Notes under the pieces: model-generated | Told to the model about the DNA's origin: nothing | Databases searched by the model: none | Seen by the model: only the letters and a program-made list of their open reading frames with translations | Source: Phoronis australis | Lineage: Eukaryota; Phoronida; Phoronidae | Assembly (NCBI GenBank): GCA_002633005.1 | Contig: NMRA01000449.1 | Coordinates: 126,001 to 190,000, forward strand | Length of the DNA: 64,000 nucleotides | Reading direction: 5' to 3' | Made by a program: the position numbers and the translations under genes | Shown: positions 44,494 to 56,705 of the stretch, piece by piece | Position numbering within the stretch: position 1 is the first letter of the stretch | Layout of the letters: every line of letters starts with the position of its first letter

Positions 44494-46332
44494 GTTGTAC
44501 ACTGAAGGGTGACAAAACGTGTCGATGTTGACACCATTTACTGTCGCTCGAGCAACAATATGTGTCGAGTATGACGTGCTATGTGTTACAAAATTCAATA
44601 TTTTCAAATTTATGTTTGATAAGATTATGTATTCAATCTATTTTATATTTATGTTGAACTTCGATAATGTCATGTTTTCGTTCGATGTTGTCTCCAGTTA
44701 TAGTCGATAACAGAACTCTGGGTAAGTTGGAACGACGGCTGTGATTGTTCTGCAGTGCTTCATTCCTGTGCAGCCGGTAACTCTCCACTTGCAAGGCCTC
44801 AACCGTAGCGGAACTCGTTGACTCAAGGTCGGGCTCCCGCGGGTCCTGGGTCTGGTGCTGTTTGTTTGTTGGCTGGTCAGGGTCAGAACCGAGTTCCTCA
44901 TGAACCGCGCGTCAGTGGACTCAAGGGCGTATTAATAGGCATTTATCGCGTACTATCATTCACTACCTCATAGTCTGAACTTAATGTGTGTTCGTGTTCA
45001 CAAGTGTGAATGAAACTGGCTAAATTGTCGAAAAATAATGGAATCAGGGCCCTGGTTCAGTAGCCGCCATGTTAATCAATTTGAGAACCAATCACGGCCG
45101 TCGTTTAATAATACCCAGAATTCCATGAATGCACATTTAAAAGGAACATCGATTGTATCTTTGGGAACATCGAACATTTAGTTAGTTATTCGCACATAAA
45201 TAAGTTTTCTTATGATACACAAAATGTTAGCATCACATATGCGAAGAATAAAATCAAATAATATCATCAAACATATTTTGAACATTGAATTTTGCAACAC
45301 ATAACACGCCATGGTTGAGTGCTGCAATACCTGTAACACTTCACCTAGGTGCCATTGTTGATTACATCCTCCTGTAAGAAAAAGGTTCGTTTTATGTGCA
45401 AGGAACTCTACAAAACCCCCTCCACGCTTCTGTGGTGTCTTGGGTTCAAATGACACAACGTGTTGAATTAAAATTGAGTAACTATTAAATAAGCCTTTTA
45501 AGGGTTTAAGTCCCGACAAGGTGCACCCCGTCAAAAATAGTGAATCATTCCGTTGCTAATTTTTCTTGTCCAGAATTGAACGGTGTGCAAATTTCAGGTT
45601 TTAAAAATCATCCGTAGTATGAAGGTCTTTGAATGAACTTTCATTCACCTTTGATGAGGTGACGTGCGGAATTCAACCACCTGAGCTTCGACCTACATGT
45701 TGTTCACTACGCGCCAGTTGTTGTCTCAGACGTATCTCCGGGGTTTTGTCTGTCACTTTATAGGTGTATATGGACATAGACATCACGCATAGTAGCAGAG
45801 TACGTTTGCACTAAGGAAATATGAATAAATTCCAGAACAACTCCGAAAACGGGTTGTGACGGGGAAATGGTAAATTTCGAAAAAACAAGACTAGGAAATA
45901 TTTCAAATCTTCAGAGTCACATCATTACACTAGGTGTATAAAATTGGGTTGAATACCCCCGGTCAGCAAGCACTACCTGGTAGCAGTTTAATGGATAATA
46001 AATATAAACTAATGTCAATTATGCATTACTTGGCCTGGTTGCAAAAATGTTTTATATGTCGAGGCAGTTCCCCAGTCAAGCTCTGGCTGAACGGATGTCA
46101 AATTTCGCAGCGCAAGAGAAACCGGGATAATCCACAAATTAAGTTTTGTAAGGTAAGTATAAATCTGTCGCATATTTAAAAAAATTCAGGATGTGTTATA
46201 ATGGCGCATGTTGTTCAAGGTGGTCATTCCCACGATTGAGTGAGAAACAACATGGTCTGTATTGTTTATTAAAAAACTCACGCAGCTTATTCATGATTTT
46301 CATTCCCATGTCTGCGTTTGAAGAAACCATAG
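44494..46332. other. No gene seen
   Basis: The longest frame (118 codons, minus, 45,178-45,534) has no motif I recognise. A short GC-rich patch at 44,760-44,940 has no RNA-gene signature. Confidence 0.4.
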
Positions 46333-47497
46333 AGAGGTTTTGTGAATTATGACGCATATGTAGTTCCGCGCGCCGATTCACGGCACAATAATAAAAATGA
46401 GTTTTGCAACAGCCAAATTTTTACGCGAACGTGAAAGCTGTGAAGAAGTCTGGTGAAAAATGACCAACTCCTAGAACGCGAAAATTATTTGCAGCTTACA
46501 ATATATAAAAGCATGTAAATTAAGCATGTATTAACAGCACAAAATCATATCTCTTAAAAATCTAGTTCGATGATATCCCACAAATGCCCTGCAGAATAAC
46601 GATTTTGAAAAAAGTGTTTTCTTGTAACTAAAATTTAAGAACATTTATAGACAAAAGAATCGATTTATTTCATACTGAAGCAAATATGAACCCTATCAAA
46701 ATAAAATCTTTTCGATATCTTTTCAAATTAGAATTAAAAGAGGTGCCACAGGTTTCGCGTTTAAAGTGACGCGAATCTCTCTGTATTCACGTAAAATTCT
46801 CAAAAACTAGAGAGGTTTCGCAAAGCGACGTGAACGTGAATTATCACGCATTTATAGTGCTGGGTCATACATGCCACTGTTGGCTGTGACGTAATCCCGA
46901 TAGTGTTTGAGTATTTACGCGAATACAGAGAGATTCGCTTCTCTTGTGGCCCTTTTTATTTCTTATTTGGTAAGACATCGAAAAAATTTGTTTTTTTATT
47001 TTGATACGGTTCTCAATGTTTCTTCTTTTCTTCAGTATAAAATGAACAAGATTCTTTTGTCTATACATGTTCTTAAAGCTAAGTTGATAGAAAGCACTTT
47101 TTCCAAAATCCTCATTCTGCCGGGGTTCGCTAGATATCATCGAACTAGAATGGATTTTTAAAAGGTATGATTTTGTATTGTTGATTTTTTTACATGCTTA
47201 ATTTACATGTATCTATTTATTTTAAACTGCAAAAAATCGCATTCTAGTAGTTGGCCATTTTTCGCAGGGGTTTTTCACATTCAACACACATTTTTGTCTC
47301 AGCTTGCATATCTGTAGTGGAAATGCACTACGATGACTGGACACCCGGAGCTCAGTTATTCAGTTCACGTTTACTTTCACGTTCGCGTAAAAATTTAGCT
47401 GTTGCGAAACCCATTCTTGTTACTGTAACGTGAATCGTACGCGCAATTACGTAAACGTCATAATTCACGTACACTTCGCTTTGCGAAACCCCTCTAC
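46333..47497. mobile_element. Long foldback element
   Basis: Several segments pair across a centre near 46,856: AAATTTTTACGCGAACGTG (46,415 on) with its inverse at 47,374-47,396, CATGTAAATTAAGCATGT near 46,512 with 47,191, GTTCGATGATATC near 46,565 with 47,140, AGACAAAAGAATC near 46,650 with 47,055, and GCGAATCTCTCTGTATTCAC at 46,771 with 46,919. The outer ends are TAGAGAGGTTT and AAACCCCTCTA. The right arm appears to carry about 90 extra bases. A further copy of the end sequence (TAGAGAGGTTTCGCAAAGCG) sits in the loop at 46,809. No target-site duplication is clear. No transposase is encoded. Confidence 0.7.
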
Positions 47498-49424
47498 TGT
47501 CGGGATTAAATTACAGCCAGCAATTCACATCAGAGGTTTAAGCCCAGGAAAAAGTTGGAATGATTGTGGGAATTGTTGATGAAATTTAGAAATAAGTGTT
47601 TTGAACCGTCAGTAAAAAATAACAGTTTTTGCTGGTTTCTGGATTGAAAATCCAGGACCTTGCAGTCAACCTCTTTGCCCCACAGAGTGTACAAATGTCA
47701 CCTATTTTAATTGTGCGCAATCTTTAAGATTACTGTGCGCTGCTGTAAACATTTTTGTATGAAAACGGAGGTGTGGGATATGGACAGTTTTAGACCGATT
47801 CTGATTTGATGATTAGCTCTGTTTGCAACTAGAATATTTATAACTCGGAATTCAATGAAAGCATCGTGTTTTTGAATGAATTAAAGCAGGACCAAAGCAG
47901 GTGAAATCTCACCACAGTGTAAAATATTTTTTTTTCTTGTCATGACGCAGGCATATGCGTTGCCGAAGTTTGGCCATAGATATATCTATGGGTTTGATTT
48001 TAGTTTCCAGAGAAACAAAAAATGATACAGTGAAGGATTGTCAGTTCATTCACATGTCATTGTGGGGAACGATTTTAGGTTCAACTTTTATAACCGTTTT
48101 CTGCGATAGTACACTTTGGGTGGACTTGGAGGTCTAAATAGCATCCTCTCTCAATGACTCCAAAACGAAGCAATACTAAAACCGAGACGGTACTGCAGGT
48201 TAAATGCATTGCAGCGAAACGGAAATCGGTGTCATTGATTTCTCATATTCTGCGATGTTTGGGTTCCTTCCGTTTATAAGTAAGGTAAAACTATTCATGT
48301 TGACTTCCGGATATGTCATTTTATCTGTCATACGGCCTTTTGTTATAAAGATTAAAACTATTTTTGAAGTATTAAATACCTCATCGATATTTGATCCGGC
48401 AACCTTTGCGTTCGCAATTAGGCAAGTAAAATCTAACCATGACCCCAGCAATGGCGGAATAGCAGCTGCAACCAATCCAATTACGCGTAAAAAGAATTCG
48501 ATGACCTCATCACATATCCCAACTTTCAACCGAACATTACCGCAAAGATATTCATTGTGTGACATACAAACAATCGTGACAAAGAAAACTTCACTTATTT
48601 CGAAGGAAAGGAACTTTCTTTCGAACTACTAAAAAACATTAAATTTAAAATTGGGTTTTAAGTTAAAGTGTCATTTTGAATAAAAAAATTCCTGTTGCAT
48701 CTGAAAACTGCGTTATTGCATATGAATTTGCATGTCGAACACATAAGCTGAACATTGAGTGAATGGCTTTCCATGCCGGTGACGATGGCACATGCTTGTT
48801 TTGATTGATTGTAACCCAGAGAAGTGATAGTTTCGGCATTTTGAAGAGCATTAACTGTCTTACCTGTGCCAACATCATCATACCTTGAAGTAAACTTGAC
48901 TTTCAAACAAAAAACGACTTCAGGCTTGAATATGCTTCTTCAATGTTGGAGTCGTCAACTAGGAATAGACATTTTTTAACGTAAACCATCCAGAGAATAT
49001 TGGGCACTCGTCTGAAGTTTAGTCGCACAAATTAGAATGGAAAATGTCATAAATAAGTTCCAGTAGTTCCAGTTCAATTTCGAATGCAAAGATTAGACCC
49101 CGGGTACTGAACTTCGCAACGATAGTGTAGACAACTGATTCAGTCGGCACCTGTGTGTGTTGACAAACAATCGATTTTGCGTAATAAGCGGTAGATTTGA
49201 TTCCAAAAGAACCGTTTTTTTATAAAAAGCAACAACTATTGCCATGAAATGAAAATTATTTGACACTCGCACATATTTTTCTGCATACATGGAACGAATT
49301 TTTAAGAAAGCAAATTTTGTCAAATAGAGTTACGCGTAACCTTAAAGCGGTTATTAATTCCCTTTGTATTCATTATGATGGAATGCACATAATGTTTCGG
49401 GGTGTACCATTGTGTATATTTTGA
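47498..49424. other. No gene supported; open frames on both strands near 48.2-48.9 kb
   Basis: Plus frame 48,204-48,632 (142 codons) and minus frame 48,200-48,565 (121 codons) overlap. A further minus frame lies at 48,658-48,906. The minus product has one hydrophobic stretch (FFLRVIGLVAAAIPPLLGSW). None resembles a family I know and no convincing splice sites link them. Confidence 0.3.
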
Positions 49425-49500
49425 GACATTATGTCCATTTTGAATCATAGTGTCCATTTTGAGTCATTATGTACATTTTGATCTATTGTGTCCATTTTTA
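49425..49500 (+). repeat. Minisatellite of about 20-21 bp, block 1
   Basis: About four imperfect copies of a CATTATGTCCATTTTGAGT-like unit. Confidence 0.75.
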
Positions 49501-49654
49501 CTTGTTTAGGTAATTTGTTAACTCGGTTTCCATCCAATAGTTGAGGTTTAATGACAATTAGTATTTCTCAAATATGATTTAAAACAACCCAGAATATCCA
49601 TTTCCACCGATCATGGATCATTATGACAAGATGGAGATAATGCGTCGGAGTGTC

Positions 49655-49712
49655 CTGACTCATTATGTCTGTTTTGACTCGTTATGTCTGTGTTGACTTT
49701 TATGTCAGTTTT
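49655..49712 (+). repeat. Minisatellite of about 20-21 bp, block 2
   Basis: About three more copies (GACTCATTATGTCTGTTTT and variants), separated from block 1 by about 155 bases of other sequence. Confidence 0.7.
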
Positions 49713-50744
49713 CATCTTTTAAGTAAAGTTTACCATTTAAACAGGAAACCAACCACTTTTGCAGTTACCTTTAGGAATAAATACTGTTTCCTGATCATCG
49801 TAGAGAGAAAGTTTGTTCCTGTTCATTGTTTTTACTTTGGCGTGTAGTCACAGTCCATGAAAAATGATTTCACAGCCCAGCAAAAGACCCGCGTCTTAGT
49901 TTTGTATGCCCTTTTGTTGTGCACAAACGACATAGGCTGTGTTAAATAACGTAAAGGACATTGTGTTTGCACATTGAAAGTGAATGCAAAATCAAGATGC
50001 GGGCCTGTTGCTGGGCCGTTCACGTCCGCATGTCTGGAGAGCATTAATTAACCTAGAAAACTGCGTCTTCATGGCAACAATGCATTTGTTACAGCTCATT
50101 ATGCCGGCTCGTAAAGGCGGTCGTTATGTCTGAATGTGAGAAGTTATCAACTCAATGTCAATCAACTCGTGTAAAAAACAAGTGTAGCGTAGCCTTTGCA
50201 ATAATGTGACAACGACTGTCTTAGCCGGCTGTGACAAGACTTACGAGATTTGGTACAACGGGCCTATGGTGCTTCAGTTTACATTGTAGAAAAAAGTTAA
50301 AAGATACCAACTCTTGGCGCATTGGCAGGTTGCATAAACACTTCGTTTACACAATTTATGGTTTGCGAAGTTGCCAAACTGTCCTATCCTACAAATGCCA
50401 TCGTTTGTGCATTGCACAAATTGTAGCAAATCACAGCGCACTTGGGTGTAGTTACTACACGTAATTCCCCGTTTGGCTGTTATACGTTCTGCCACAAACC
50501 GCAAAAAATTACGACAGTTTACTTTGAAGGTCTTGTCATGACAAACTGTTGAATTTGAGGATTGTGACAGTCTACAGGTGATGCTGCTTCATGTTTTACA
50601 GACCACTAGAACCTATGAATGAAGTTTTCGTCCTTCTGCTCTATTACTAAGGCGAGCAAGTTAACAAGACATGTCCCGCGAGCCGGTGCGCGCGTTGTCA
50701 TGGTGATTTTTGAAATAGGAAGAGCGTTTTTAAAACAAGTGTCA
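49713..50744. other. No gene seen
   Basis: Short frames only. A GCTCATTATG string near 50,093 may be a stray minisatellite unit. Nothing else recognised. Confidence 0.4.
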
Positions 50745-51095
50745 AATATACAAACGTGGTGATACTTTCAATTTCTAAACTTATTACTGAATACATTTCT
50801 TAACTCCCAAAATTTTCTCACTTTTTCGCGATAATTTCTTAACATGCTTTGAAAATTAGCCGTGCTTGATATTGAAATACGTTTTTAAGTTGTAAACGCA
50901 TTGCTAAACAAATTTCTAAACACCAAAATGTCCTCACTTTTTATACCAAAATTTAAAAAGGTATTAAAATGAACACGCGGTAAAGATTTAAACGTGCAAA
51001 TGCATTTTATTTCTGAAAGTATTGCATGTTGCGATATTTCTATGTACTAAAATGTTCTCATTTTTATGCCAAACTTTCTCACCATGTTGAATAAA
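50745..51095 (+). repeat. Diverged tandem repeat of about 120 bp, three units
   Basis: Units can be phased on CATTTCTTAACTCCCAAAAT (50,794), AAATTTCTAAACACCAAAAT (50,910) and GATATTTCTATGTACTAAAA (51,032). Each is followed by a TTCTCA(C/T)TTTTT-type stretch. Spacing is roughly 117 and 122 bases. Confidence 0.65.
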
Positions 51096-51118
51096 CAATA
51101 AAGCATATGCATACTACC

Positions 51119-51153
51119 AGGAAGAGATAACCAGTCCTGGTTATCTCTTCCTG
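51119..51153. mobile_element. 35-bp perfect hairpin with 8-bp flanking duplication
   Basis: AGGAAGAGATAACCAG, TC, then the exact inverse CTGGTTATCTCTTCCT and one G. ATACTACC flanks both sides (51,111-51,118 and 51,154-51,161). A perfect palindrome between 8-bp direct repeats looks like a tiny hAT-type insertion, or the fused ends left after an internal deletion of a larger one. Confidence 0.65.
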
Positions 51154-51161
51154 ATACTACC

Positions 51162-51485
51162 TAAATGCAGTCAACAACTTTATATATGACGACCATCAGC
51201 AGCAACAGAGTGAGCAGGGACATAACTGGTCATATTAATTAATACAATAGAGTTTCTCGACTGCTAGTTTGCTAAACTAGAAATAACACAATTTTTTAAC
51301 ATTTCATGTGTTCAAAACATCACCAAAGTATATTAAATGTCAAAGGTAACTAAAACAAAATTTCCGTACACCGATGAGATGTCAGTCTTTAAGGTTCTAA
51401 CGGCCTAAAGATCCGTTAAGTTTCATAGATTTAAGATATTTTAGTTATCTTCAGTGTATTTGGTTTTTAATTTTACCAAAAAGGC
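51162..51485. other. No gene seen
   Basis: AT-rich spacer between the hairpin insertion and the long repeat. Nothing recognised. Confidence 0.4.
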
Positions 51486-52250
51486 CCTAGTGACGTTTTT
51501 GCATCCTCAATTGAAGGTTCAAATCACCTTTCAGGGTTTTGTGAAATTTGGCCGGTGTACTCCTATCTGACCGTGGCAACTGATGACAACTTCGTTCGAA
51601 CAGATTCGAATACCGTTGTCCCTTGCATTGGTTATTCTATCGTTACGTTTAAAGGTTTATGTTAAGGAGACAGCTTTGCCATCTCATTTTGATCGGGTTC
51701 GACGTATTTTGCGCCACCCAGTGGTTGCTTTTATGATATTTATACAACGCCCGTAGAACCGTGCCGCATGCTGTGTAGTCGTCACTCTTGTTAACCTATG
51801 GAACGGTCGTTCTATTGTGAGTCAACTTTGAAGAATGCACAAATTGTTTCATGTTTCGAATGTCCAAGTACTTCTATTGTATTTTTCAAATTGTAATTAA
51901 ACTGTTCAACTTTTCCAAATTCGTTTTTAAATGAGTACACCGCGCATTATAATAATAATTTATGAATTAATGGGCAGCATTTGAATAACTCATCACTCAA
52001 TTTCAATGGGATTTTTGTTGTTGCAACAAATGAAACTATAGAATAACCGTTTTGAGGTTCCACTACATTAATTTATGTTGCCGGGAACGTAAAACTTTAA
52101 ATTTAGGCGATGAAAGTCAGGGTCAACCTGGTTTGGTGTCAACAGTGTTGATAGAGTAAATTCCAGGCATACACGTGACGTCTGGTTGACACTTGTCCAA
52201 TGGATCAACCGAACTACAATTTAGACGTATCTTTAACGAGTTTTTTTTCT
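51486..52250 (+). repeat. Long dispersed repeat, uninterrupted copy
   Basis: About 760 bases that match 55,540-57,215 in the same orientation. Landmarks include TGATCGGGTTCGACGTATTT, TGGTTGCTTTTATGATATTT, CAACTTTGAAGAATGCACAA, AATTAATGGGCAGCATT and ACACTTGTCCAATGG. It includes one copy of the CGCCACCCAGTGG motif that is tandemly repeated at 57.6-58.2 kb. No coding frame. Confidence 0.85.
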
Positions 52251-53771
52251 ACAGATATTTCTTTTGGCAAACATTCAGGATCTAATACTCTAAGTTTTGA
52301 TATGGCATTTGACAAGTATTGCAAATTTTCTAGAATATTGAGCATCTGATTTATTGTATTAATTTTAAATTCTTAAAGGAATTTAATTCTAATGAAATTG
52401 CAAAATTGTTGCATTCACCTATCGTATATGTTGACCAGGCAATTCGACATGCGGGGATAAGAACTAACTTCATGAATAACCTGAACAAATTCTGGTCCAT
52501 ACTACTCCGGAGCTTTCATGCATTGGTAGCATAACTTTACTACCAAACGCAGTTTTCGTCATACACTCGCTATTTTAAGAGCATTCTGTATTATTTGTTT
52601 GTTTGTGATGTTCAGAGGGCGCAATGTAAAAACCGACATATTAACTTTAAAAATTTTGCACCTCGCCTTTTCCCATTCGATTTGTTACTTTGTTGGGTTT
52701 TTGTGTTGGGGGGTTTTTGCTTGTTGCGGCACCCGTGTTTTCCGTTCGACTAGGAAAGTTATCAGGTGCTATGGCGGACTCTTCATCTTCATGTATCCTC
52801 GTAGACTCAGATGTCACTTTTTCAATCAAGGTGTCCCGTTTATTCATTCTCGAATTATGGCAGGTGTGCCTATAAATGTTACTAAAGCTGCCCTCTACTT
52901 CGAATGTTCACTACACGGAAACCATATAAAATTTTCGGTGCAAGTATATTTTTATTATGCCAAAATACACGACATTTCGGTTACTAGAAGTGAGTACGTC
53001 TTGTATTTGATAGTAATCATTAGGGGATATTAATGAAGTATCAACCACCATAGATTAACCAAATCGATGTCCCGGTCACACCATTTCAAAGCGTAACGGA
53101 ACAAATGTCTGCTGCGTCTTTACCTCACCCACCACCGGAACCTCGCGCACTACACGTGGTTGCTCCTGTCCCTACCAAGTCAGGGAGTCCTATCGAGTCG
53201 TCTCGAATTCAAAGCCGCGGCCCGCATGGCGTAACAGTTGCCCTAGATTTTGTCCCCGCTTAAGAATGAAGCGTTTTAGATTCAAGAATCGCAGTTGTTA
53301 GACATTGGACTCCGAGCTCATTTGCAAGGCATGTCTTAAAGATACACTCTTCATTTCATTTTTCATATTTCATTAATACCTTTCGACTGACAAAACGCAC
53401 TCCGAGTGTGTTCTGAATCGGCGAATCCAAAGGAAAGAGCATCTTTAAGAACCATTCCACTTTTGCACACCATCACAGTAGCCACTCACGTGACACTAAA
53501 TGCAATGCTCTATGCATCACTGTGCAAAATAGGACAACGATGAGAGATGACAGATGGTACTAATTTTGGAGATATAGCCAGTGTTTCACCCAAGCATGGT
53601 GATGGAGCAGCATGCAATGCCTTGGTTCAAGCTCCCATTCACCTGGTGGTGTATATTTTACAATATTTAAAACAAATGTGACTTCCTTCTTCGGTGACAG
53701 GCTGGTGGCACAGTAGTTTTTAAAAAACATATAAGCTATAGTCCTGCATATGAGCACAGTCCTAGAAACCG
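52251..53771. other. No gene supported
   Basis: A plus frame of 144 codons (52,599-53,033, Cys/Phe-rich) overlaps a minus frame of 66 codons (52,847-52,647, rich in Glu, Ser, Thr and Lys). Neither has a recognisable domain. Nothing else seen. Confidence 0.35.
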
Positions 53772-53843
53772 ACAGTCAAACCCGGATTTGAACCCAGGTA
53801 TCCCAATCAGGAGTCCGGGGCTCAAACCACTGAGACATACTGG
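53772..53843 (-). repeat. tRNA-derived SINE head
   Basis: On the minus strand the 5' part GCCAGTATGTCTCAGTGG carries an A box. A GGTTCAAATCC B box lies at 53,784-53,794. The spacing is tRNA-like over about 72 bases, and the sequence between is CCCCGGACTCCTGATTGGG. The terminal stem does not pair, so it is a SINE rather than a tRNA gene. The tail would extend to lower coordinates and its end is not clear. Confidence 0.65.
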
Positions 53844-54127
53844 CGCAGTAGTAAAGCAATTGTTTGCGAACTGGAACATCCCGGGATAGAATCACAATGA
53901 GATCTCGGCAACATCTTCATTAAAGTTTTTAGAAGGAATTGAAACAGCTTTACCAAAGCAGCAGTTACGTTGAAGTCATGAGCGTATTGCCGACTCCTCC
54001 TAACCGTGGAATTTATATGAACTTCAGAACAAATCCAAGTCACATGAAAAAATTCTAGACTGAACGACCAACTCCACGAGACAACTTAATGAACTGATTG
54101 AAATTACATGTAGAAACTACAACGTAT

Positions 54128-54260
54128 CAGTGGCGACCATGGCACCCTAGAATTCTTCCACATTCCATTTGGCAGTTCAGAGGTGAGAATGTCTGAAGGG
54201 CAAAATCCTGTCTAATACTCTGTCTTGGCCCCCTAACTAAAAATCCTGGATCCGCCCCTG
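54128..54260 (+). repeat. Left-deleted copy of the CGGATTTAGG-type element
   Basis: CAGTGGCG runs straight into ACCATGGCACCCTAGAATTC, so most of the left end is deleted. The rest follows the 39,405 copy to AAAATCCTGGATCCGCCCC. Confidence 0.75.
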
Positions 54261-55539
54261 GTTATGAACGTTAATCTAATAGCTAAGACCGGACCTTCCA
54301 GATAAAACGAGCTCCTGTGCTATCCTGGTCAACCTGCAAGTACATGTACTTCTAACGAATTTCCACTGTGTTCAGTATAATAATTATGCAACATGAAAGA
54401 ACCCCGAAATCTCACACCACATGAATAAAGGCTGGATATGCGGGATACGTACTAGTACATAGCTATGCCACTGTTGGTTGTGACTGCCTGATTACAATAG
54501 AGTGGTGATGACAGCAACGTTAATTTTACGCTCACTTGCGCGAGACCCGATGGAGGAAGAGTGAGCTAGGGTGCTGCGGTTTTCGACAAAACAAACCTCT
54601 GGAGTTAGTGTCAGGATTGTCGTTATTGAAATGACTGGAGCAACATATGTGACGTAAGGATAGTTTAAAGAAGGTGAGTTAGAAGAGTCTGGTTAGTGAA
54701 TTACTGTACAATACAGTGTACATCCCTGCTTCTAGCTGGACACGCTAAGCAGTGAGTTTAGCTGACATTGTCTTGACTTCACACATACAGCTTCCAAACA
54801 CAAAATAAATATAGTTTTATGAGTAAACAAAACTTATTTTCATTCGTAACTAACCCACTAACCCCATGTACCCCCCTCCCCAAGGTAAAGCACCTAGCCA
54901 GCTTGCGTAGTCTTGGCTTAGTAAACGCTATTCTCATGGTATGTTCACGGTTTCACGTCTGATTCTCCAAAGATTGTTCAGCCTAAATATCGCCCTGGTC
55001 ATGCAGTACGTATTTGATATGCGATTATAGTCAAATTGAGGAAACGGTGCAAAATGATTTTTGTGAGTTTTTTTGTGTTCTGGACAACCTAGTGGAAATT
55101 TTTATTATTATGGTGCCTGTTTTCGCGCTTGCTTTTCTTTCTCCCAAACATTGTCTTATGCACCATTATGAAAATTTGCATATGTGTGCTTTCCGAGAAA
55201 ACTATTGCTTGTCTTAACTTTCGAACGAGCCCGACTATTGCACTGCGTGTGGCAATTTTGATTTTTGCGTCCGCTCGCAAGATATTTCTGAAATTTGGCA
55301 AGAGCTATCTTATAAACGTGGCAAACAGGATCGCAGAGACTTTCGGACACATCCGATTTCCGCCCAGCTGCCTAGAGGCAATGGTGCTTTTTATGTTTAC
55401 CTAGGTATCTTCAGAATTCCTTGATAGATTTTCTTGACATTTTGCAAGTACTGTAGGTTTCTATTCAGAAGACTATCATATTTTTTCTTACTTAAACAGC
55501 ACGACAGGCGTTGATTTACGGACGGGTCTGACTACTGTG
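54261..55539. other. No gene seen
   Basis: Overlapping short frames on both strands at 55,014-55,404 have no recognisable motif. Nothing else noted. Confidence 0.4.
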
Positions 55540-55795
55540 GCACGCCCTAGTGGCAGTTTTTGCATCCATAGCTTATGTCAAAAGCACCTCGTAGGTTTTA
55601 CTGAAATTTGACCAATGCATTCCTATTTGAACGTGGCAACTAGTGAACAACTTCTTTCGGACGGCCTCGCATTGGTAATTCTGTTTGGCCCTCTTTTTGG
55701 CGCTCATGGTTTACGCTAAGGCGTCGTCGAGGTCATCTCGGTTTTGATCGAGTTCGACGTATTCTGCTCCACCCAGTGGATGGTTTTATGATATT

Positions 55796-56705
55796 AAAAA
55801 GTTCCCACCACGCATTTTTTGTTTTTGAGGTTTCAGTTAGCTAATATGAAATGAATACCATAAAGTCTTACTAAATAGGCAATTTTTATGCCAAATAGCC
55901 TGTTCTTTAATTTTGGGGGAAATTTAATTATTTCCAAGTTCCTTGCCAAATGATGAAATGGGTGGAACACAGCGGATCAGAAGACAAGGACGATTTTGGG
56001 CGAGAGCTGGACAACTGTTATGCAAAAGAGACACTTAATAATCACTGACAAATGCCACAGTAAACCTGGACTACTCATATTCGCTATTGCCATGATGGAA
56101 TGGGCACGGTCTAAACACAATGCATATTAGCCTACGTGTTGTGGCCATCTGGGCCGGGAATGAGGGCCTGGCATCACTCGCCCCAGAGTGGAAGCAGTCT
56201 GTCCGTTATTTATAAAGTTTGCAAATGCACTTACAATGTGGTGAGTCCTTCATCGTAACGCCTTTCTTGTGTTTGGTCGAAACACTTTCCCTTGAAATTT
56301 GCCGAGCAAAGTGTGGCTCCCAACTGAATCGCATGTTCTACGCTGACATTCCACTCTCGTTCGGCTCACAAACTGATGCCATTTCTGGGCAACTTTCACG
56401 CATTTGGGAAATTTGAACACAGAGACGTTCTCAGTCAAGTTGCTGTTACTACAGCCTCCACAAACGCACCTTTCCATGTCTGAAAAAGGTGGCTCTCCGT
56501 GGACTTTCCTCGCAACTCTTCAGACTGAGTATGGTAATTGTAAAAACAACAATGGCGGAGACCATTACGTGAAACCCTGATAACAGAAAAATATATTTTA
56601 AATATGTTTCGCTTGTTTCTCAACAACAGGTATTCTAAATGCTATTACGATGTATTAATAAAATAATTCTTTTGATACACAGGGCCATGGTGAGTTCTCT
56701 ATAAT
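55796..56705. mobile_element. Insertion inside the long repeat, carrying a THAP relic
   Basis: Defined by comparing the two long repeats: the uninterrupted copy runs from ...TATGATATT to TATACAACGCCC, while here about 910 bases lie between the matching flanks. The possible ends (AAAAAGTTCCCACC and GGTGAGTTCTCTATA) are weak inverted repeats at best, and no duplication is clear. THAP domains occur in P-element-type transposases, so a decayed P-like element is one possible source. Retroposition or translocation is another. Confidence 0.5.
56235..56477 (-). pseudogene. Frameshifted THAP-domain exon
   Basis: From the Met at 56,477 the frame reads MERCVCGGCSNSNL, then VSVFKFPKCVKVAQKWHQFV, the first two thirds of a THAP zinc-binding domain (C-x(2-4)-C, FxFP, central Trp). 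At about 56,320 the homology moves to another frame, which gives TLCSANFKGKCFDQTQERRY, the usual end of a THAP domain. The second zinc pair reads C-S-A-N instead of C-x2-H, so the His ligand is also lost. The shifted frame ends at a consensus donor (GTAAGT at 56,234), as in a first exon. Two independent lesions make a dead copy likely. A sequencing error could explain the frameshift but not the Asn. Confidence 0.65.

Noticed and set aside
44303-44607. Several overlapping frames on both strands
   Set aside because: All run through a degenerate GAT repeat, which stays open in most frames by chance. The His-rich and Met-rich products are artefacts.
48200-48906. Overlapping plus and minus frames of 121-142 codons
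   Set aside because: No recognisable domain, no splice partners, and openness on both strands points to chance.
53772-53843. Functional tRNA gene
   Set aside because: Good A and B boxes but unpaired acceptor ends, so SINE origin is more likely.
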